Shown here piece by piece: positions 60,560 through 64,000 of a stretch of 64,000 bases of DNA. The stretch's first letter is position 1, and each line of letters opens with the position of its first letter. This DNA is from Podocnemis expansa (lineage: Eukaryota; Chordata; Testudines; Podocnemididae), in the NCBI GenBank assembly GCA_007922195.1, contig ML682005.1:40726531-40790530 (forward strand), given 5' to 3'. The translations under genes and the position numbers were made by a program. The notes beneath the pieces were generated by a model. It ran no database searches and had not been told where the DNA came from. It saw only the letters and a program-made list of their open reading frames with translations.

Positions 60560-61225
60560 TACAGACACTAGGTCTCTTAAAGAAATAGGTTCTCCTGACC
60601 CCAAATGGTCAGCCACATCACTGAGAACAAGATAGGCTTGGCTCTTACCCAAAATACCATGCTGCCAGACTATCCTTTAGTAACTACAGCTAAAGGTTTA
60701 ATATAAAAAGAAAAGAAACAAAATGAGAGATGTTATAGGATCAAAATGGATCACATACATACAAATGATTTAGAGTCCATAAAAAACAAGCCCTTGTTTC
60801 ACAGCTTCAGTTGTTAGAAATCCAGTTTTAATGAACAGTGACTGAATAGTCCAGGTGTAGTTTGTTCTAATTCTCCTCTGAGAATTAGCAGGACAGTTTC
60901 CAGGCCAGTGCTGGCTGCGATCTCAATCCTGCAGCCCAAACTTTCCCTGAGAAGCTTGGAGAGATGAGATAAAGGGACTGTGTTTCTCACTCCCCCTTAT
61001 AGTCATAGCAAGGTGGGCATTTGCAGGTGGTTTCTTCCTGTGGGCTTTGATGACAGTTCCCAAGTACTTTCTTAAGTGGAGAAGAGTCATGTATATTGTC
61101 CTTTGAAGTAAAACCTTACCTGTGGTGCCCAGAAGGTGAATTAGCTGCATTAACACCATTAACATTGGTGTTTATGTTGGTACATCAAAGGTCAATTTAG
61201 ATGTTAATGTTCCCTCTTGACGCCT
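60560..61225. mobile_element. LTR-like repeat, copy 2
   Basis: Second direct copy of the core (GGTCTCTTAAAGAAATAGGT ... AATGATTTAGAGTCCATAAA). It is longer on the right (to about 61225) than copy 1. The 300 bp between the copies (60260-60560) are GC-rich, with no coding match, so this is not a complete provirus. It could be two solo copies or a tandem duplication. Confidence 0.55.
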
Positions 61226-61235
61226 TCCAACAGAA

Positions 61236-61787
61236 CAGGGGTGGCCAAATTTATGGAACTCAAGAGTCACACAAGCTGAATATTAATCTATCAAGAGCTG
61301 CACTGAGATATATAACCATATTTTACCTGCCCCAAAATTACTTTTAAAATTCATTGCACACTTTCATTTTATTGTAAAAAGAGGGAAAATATTGATCCTA
61401 CTAATGTCAGATTCTAATCATTACTTCAGGTTACCATGAAAACTAGGCCTACCTACACAGTATAAACTTAGCTTCTCCCCTGCCGTCCCAACCACACCAC
61501 CACTTCTCCCTGCCCTCTCTGACCATTCCACACTTCTCACCACCATCCTGACTCCTTCCCCCAGGCCCTGACACTGGCTCTGCAGGGCCCCTTACCTGGC
61601 TGCTCTGGTGGCTAGGCGCAGGCTGGGGCTCCCCCTGAGCATGCTCTCAGCATTCTCAGAGCATGTTCAGGTTGGGAGATTTTAAAATCCTAGGCTGGGG
61701 CTGCTTTCCTCTGGCTTTGTTCCGTGAGCCACACTTTTTCATTCAAGAGCCGGATGTGGGTGCCAAGCTACAGTTTGGCCACACCTG
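61236..61787. mobile_element. hAT element, non-coding (552 bp)
   Basis: Termini CAGGGGTGGCCAAATT and the inverse CAGTTTGGCCACACCTG. Flanks CAACAGAA (61228-61235) and CCATAGAA (61788-61795) match 6 of 8. The interior includes CCTGAGCATGCTCTCAGC. Confidence 0.75.
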
Positions 61788-61799
61788 CCATAGAACAAT

Positions 61800-62355
61800 A
61801 GTAACAGATAGGGAAGCAGTTCATTCACCTTCCTAACCTCTAACAGGATACATGTAAACATCATCAAGAAACCACTAATGATACACATGCATATCAAAGC
61901 CTTAGCCTACTTGAAACACTACCATTGTATTTTCCTGTAATAAGTCTTGAACACTGCTCCCTCTAAGCTGTGAGCATGTGCACACACAGGTCATGAAACC
62001 TGCACACACAACAAAATAAAGTGCACACAAAAAAATTCAATAGTGCTAATATTGGCGCTCACAAAGAAATGTTTTTGTGCACAAAAAGAAATTGTTTGTG
62101 CACACAGTCTACGAGTAGTTAGAGGGAACATTGTGAATGGTTAGATTTGGATCATGTATTTTCCAAGATGGCTTGGCCTTCTCAGGCCTAGCATGACACT
62201 TGCCATGGTGGGCTTCTCAAAATTTTGAAGGCACAGATGGGTCTGAAATAAAATAGATGTTTGGCTAAAACTGGAAAAAACTTATAAAAAAAAGTGTACA
62301 CCAAAATTAGAACAGTTAAACTAAAAGCCCACCAAAAAAGAAATGGATCATTGCA
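61800..62355. other. Unassigned upstream DNA
   Basis: A stretch at 61975-62120 is rich in GTGCACACA/TGTGTGCAC words with inverted placement, probably a decayed MITE. No gene. Confidence 0.4.
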
Positions 62356-62910
62356 ATGAGGAAATGATCAGGCACTGCAACAGGCTGGTGAGCAATCAGC
62401 TAAATAGCAGCACTGTAGAAAAGGACCTTGGGGTCATGGTAAATGGGAAGCTGGATACAAGTCAGCAGTGTGCTCTTGTTGCCAAGAAGACCAATGGCAT
62501 ACTGGGCTGCATCAGTAGGGCTATGTTCACACAGGGTATGCTTGTTTCTAAACAAGACGTTTTGAAACAAGCTGTTTCGAAACAGATTATTTTGAAACAC
62601 CTTATTTCGAGGACAAAAAACTTTGTCTTCGAAATAAGGCAGCGAAATAGCATGTCCACAGTGTGGACATGCTATTCCGCCTGGGGAGGGGATTGCAAGC
62701 ACCAGCGGGGTAAAGCGCCGCTGGGCGCTTTACCCCGCCAGTGCCTGCAGGGGCTGCAGGCACCCACCAGGAGAGGGCAGTGGGGCGCCTCAGCCCGGGG
62801 GCTTTAAAGCCCTCGCTGCCCCCAAACCTGGGGGCACGGCCCCAGAGTGCAGCTGGAGCCCACTGCTGCCAGGGCCAGAGTAAGCGCCAGCCGGAATCCC
62901 CGGCGACCCC

Positions 62911-63017
62911 GCTCCTGCCAGGGGTGTGTTTTGGAGGAGCCCCGGACACGCCCCTGGAGTCCCCCACGTGACGCTCCTGCCGGGGTCGTGTCTGCCAGAC
63001 ACACCCCCGGCAGAAGC
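62911..63017. repeat. About 62-bp tandem repeat at the gap edge
   Basis: GCTCCTGCCAGGGGTGTGTT at 62911 and GCTCCTGCCGGGGTCGTGTC at 62973 start two partial units 62 bp apart, and the sequence then enters the gap. A longer array would explain the failed assembly. Confidence 0.55.
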
Positions 63018-63417
63018 NNNNNNNNNNNNNNNNNNNNNNNNNNNNNNNNNNNNNNNNNNNNNNNNNNNNNNNNNNNNNNNNNNNNNNNNNNNNNNNNNNN
63101 NNNNNNNNNNNNNNNNNNNNNNNNNNNNNNNNNNNNNNNNNNNNNNNNNNNNNNNNNNNNNNNNNNNNNNNNNNNNNNNNNNNNNNNNNNNNNNNNNNNN
63201 NNNNNNNNNNNNNNNNNNNNNNNNNNNNNNNNNNNNNNNNNNNNNNNNNNNNNNNNNNNNNNNNNNNNNNNNNNNNNNNNNNNNNNNNNNNNNNNNNNNN
63301 NNNNNNNNNNNNNNNNNNNNNNNNNNNNNNNNNNNNNNNNNNNNNNNNNNNNNNNNNNNNNNNNNNNNNNNNNNNNNNNNNNNNNNNNNNNNNNNNNNNN
63401 NNNNNNNNNNNNNNNNN
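63018..63417. other. Assembly gap (400 N)
   Basis: Exactly 400 unknown bases, probably a placeholder or estimated size. Confidence 1.
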
Positions 63418-64000
63418 GTGGACACCCCTCAGCACCCTGGCTTGGGTGCTGAGGGGGCAGCCCTTCCTCCCAGGGTGCTTGACACCCTGGGAGCAAGGTG
63501 ACATGTTGTTTCGGAACACTTTGTTCCGAAACAACATGTCCGAACAGGGCTGTTTCAAAACAACCCTGTTTCGAAAGCAAATGAGGTTTAAGTTGTTTCG
63601 GAAGGAGCACGGCCATTTCGAAACAAGCTGTTTGCTTGTTTTGAAATGGCCATGCGTCGTGTGGCCATGGCACTTCTTATTTCGAAACAACCTCTGTTGT
63701 TTTGAAATAAGAAGTTTGTGTGGCCATACCCTCGAAGTGTTGCCAGCAGATCGAGGGATGTAATAATTCCTCTCTGATTGTCACTGGTGAGGCCACATCT
63801 GGAATACTGTGTCCAGTTTTGGGCTCCCCACTACAAAAAGGACATGGACAATTTAGAAAGAGTCTAGTAGAGGGCAACAAAAATGATCAAGCGGCTAGAG
63901 CATGAGACTTACAAAAAGAGAGACTGAAGGAACTAGGCTTATTTAGCCTGCAGAAGAGAAGATTGAGAGGGGATTTGATGGAACCTTCAACTACTTGAAG

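Larger units (their letters stand above)
62518..63731. mobile_element. Hairpin-chain MITE nested in CR1, contains assembly gap
   Basis: Outer ends GGGCTATGTTCACAC and the inverse GTGTGGCCATACCC. Inside are consecutive palindromes, among them AAATAGCATGTCCACAGTGT, GGTAAAGCGCCGCTGGGCGC, CATGTTGTTTCGGAACACTT and TTATTTCGAAACAACCTCTG, each followed by its inverse. Target duplication is short (2-3 bp) and not certain. The GC-rich middle has a tandem unit and the N gap. Long ORFs here run through N and are meaningless. Confidence 0.8.
62360..64000 (+). mobile_element. CR1 LINE 3' part, split by a MITE, runs off the right edge
   Basis: 62360-62517 matches the CR1 at 48.25-48.39 kb (TGTAGAAAAGGACC, GCAGTGTGCTCTTG, CATACTGGGCTGCATCA). 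After the inserted MITE it resumes at 63732 (GTTGCCAGCAGATCGAGGGA, TTTTGGGCTCCCCACTACAA, GATTGAGAGGGGATTTGATG). The frame is broken on both sides. Confidence 0.9.

Noticed and set aside
62602..63690. Several 190-360 codon ORFs around 62.6-63.7 kb
   Set aside because: They are long only because they read through 400 N; the flanks are MITE palindromes.
54850..64000. HSBP1L1 or another neighbour gene upstream of SLC66A2
   Set aside because: No coiled-coil exon or other conserved coding block recognised on the plus strand.

Overview
This is AT-rich vertebrate nuclear DNA, most likely from a turtle and certainly from a reptile. CR1 LINEs, palindromic Penelope-like tails, hAT MITEs with 8-bp target duplications, and a DIRS-type element all occur together here. 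There is no bacterial, plasmid or phage content. The species call is inference; no database was searched.

Only one host gene can be supported: the 5' part of SLC66A2 (PQLC1), a PQ-loop membrane protein, on the minus strand. A GC-rich CpG promoter lies at about 54.3-54.8 kb and carries a probable non-coding exon 1 donor. Exon 2 (52353-52704) holds the start codon and the first 67 codons. Exon 3 is at 38380-38513, and a 54-nt cassette exon 4 is at 28505-28558. All three coding pieces join in phase with canonical splice sites. The remaining 3' exons were not found and should lie left of position 1, so 1-28504 is read as intron 4. Positions 54.8-64 kb are upstream intergenic DNA.

The introns and flank are a mosaic of transposon remains. 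Intron 4 holds a CR1 3' tail, L2-like and MIR-like relics, four TSD-flanked hAT MITEs, Penelope-like tails, an antisense CR1 or L3-like tail, and an isolated hairpin at 15.76 kb. Intron 3 holds a 309-bp hAT MITE, a large head-to-head palindrome at 30.5-30.9 kb, and a 4-kb DIRS-like element (32374-36376). The DIRS-like element keeps both inverted terminal repeats and the internal complementary region, but has only a gag-like reading frame. Intron 2 holds a 240-bp hairpin MITE, a Penelope-like fragment with part of a GIY-YIG endonuclease, and a nearly full-length broken CR1 (about 44.70-48.96 kb).

The upstream flank holds a TTTCGAAA-rich MITE, a second copy of a hAT family seen in intron 4, a decayed retroelement with a possible protease relic, and a pair of LTR-like direct repeats. 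At the right end a CR1 is split by a hairpin-rich MITE that contains the only assembly gap (400 N).

Apart from the SLC66A2 exons, no open reading frame looks like a functional host gene.
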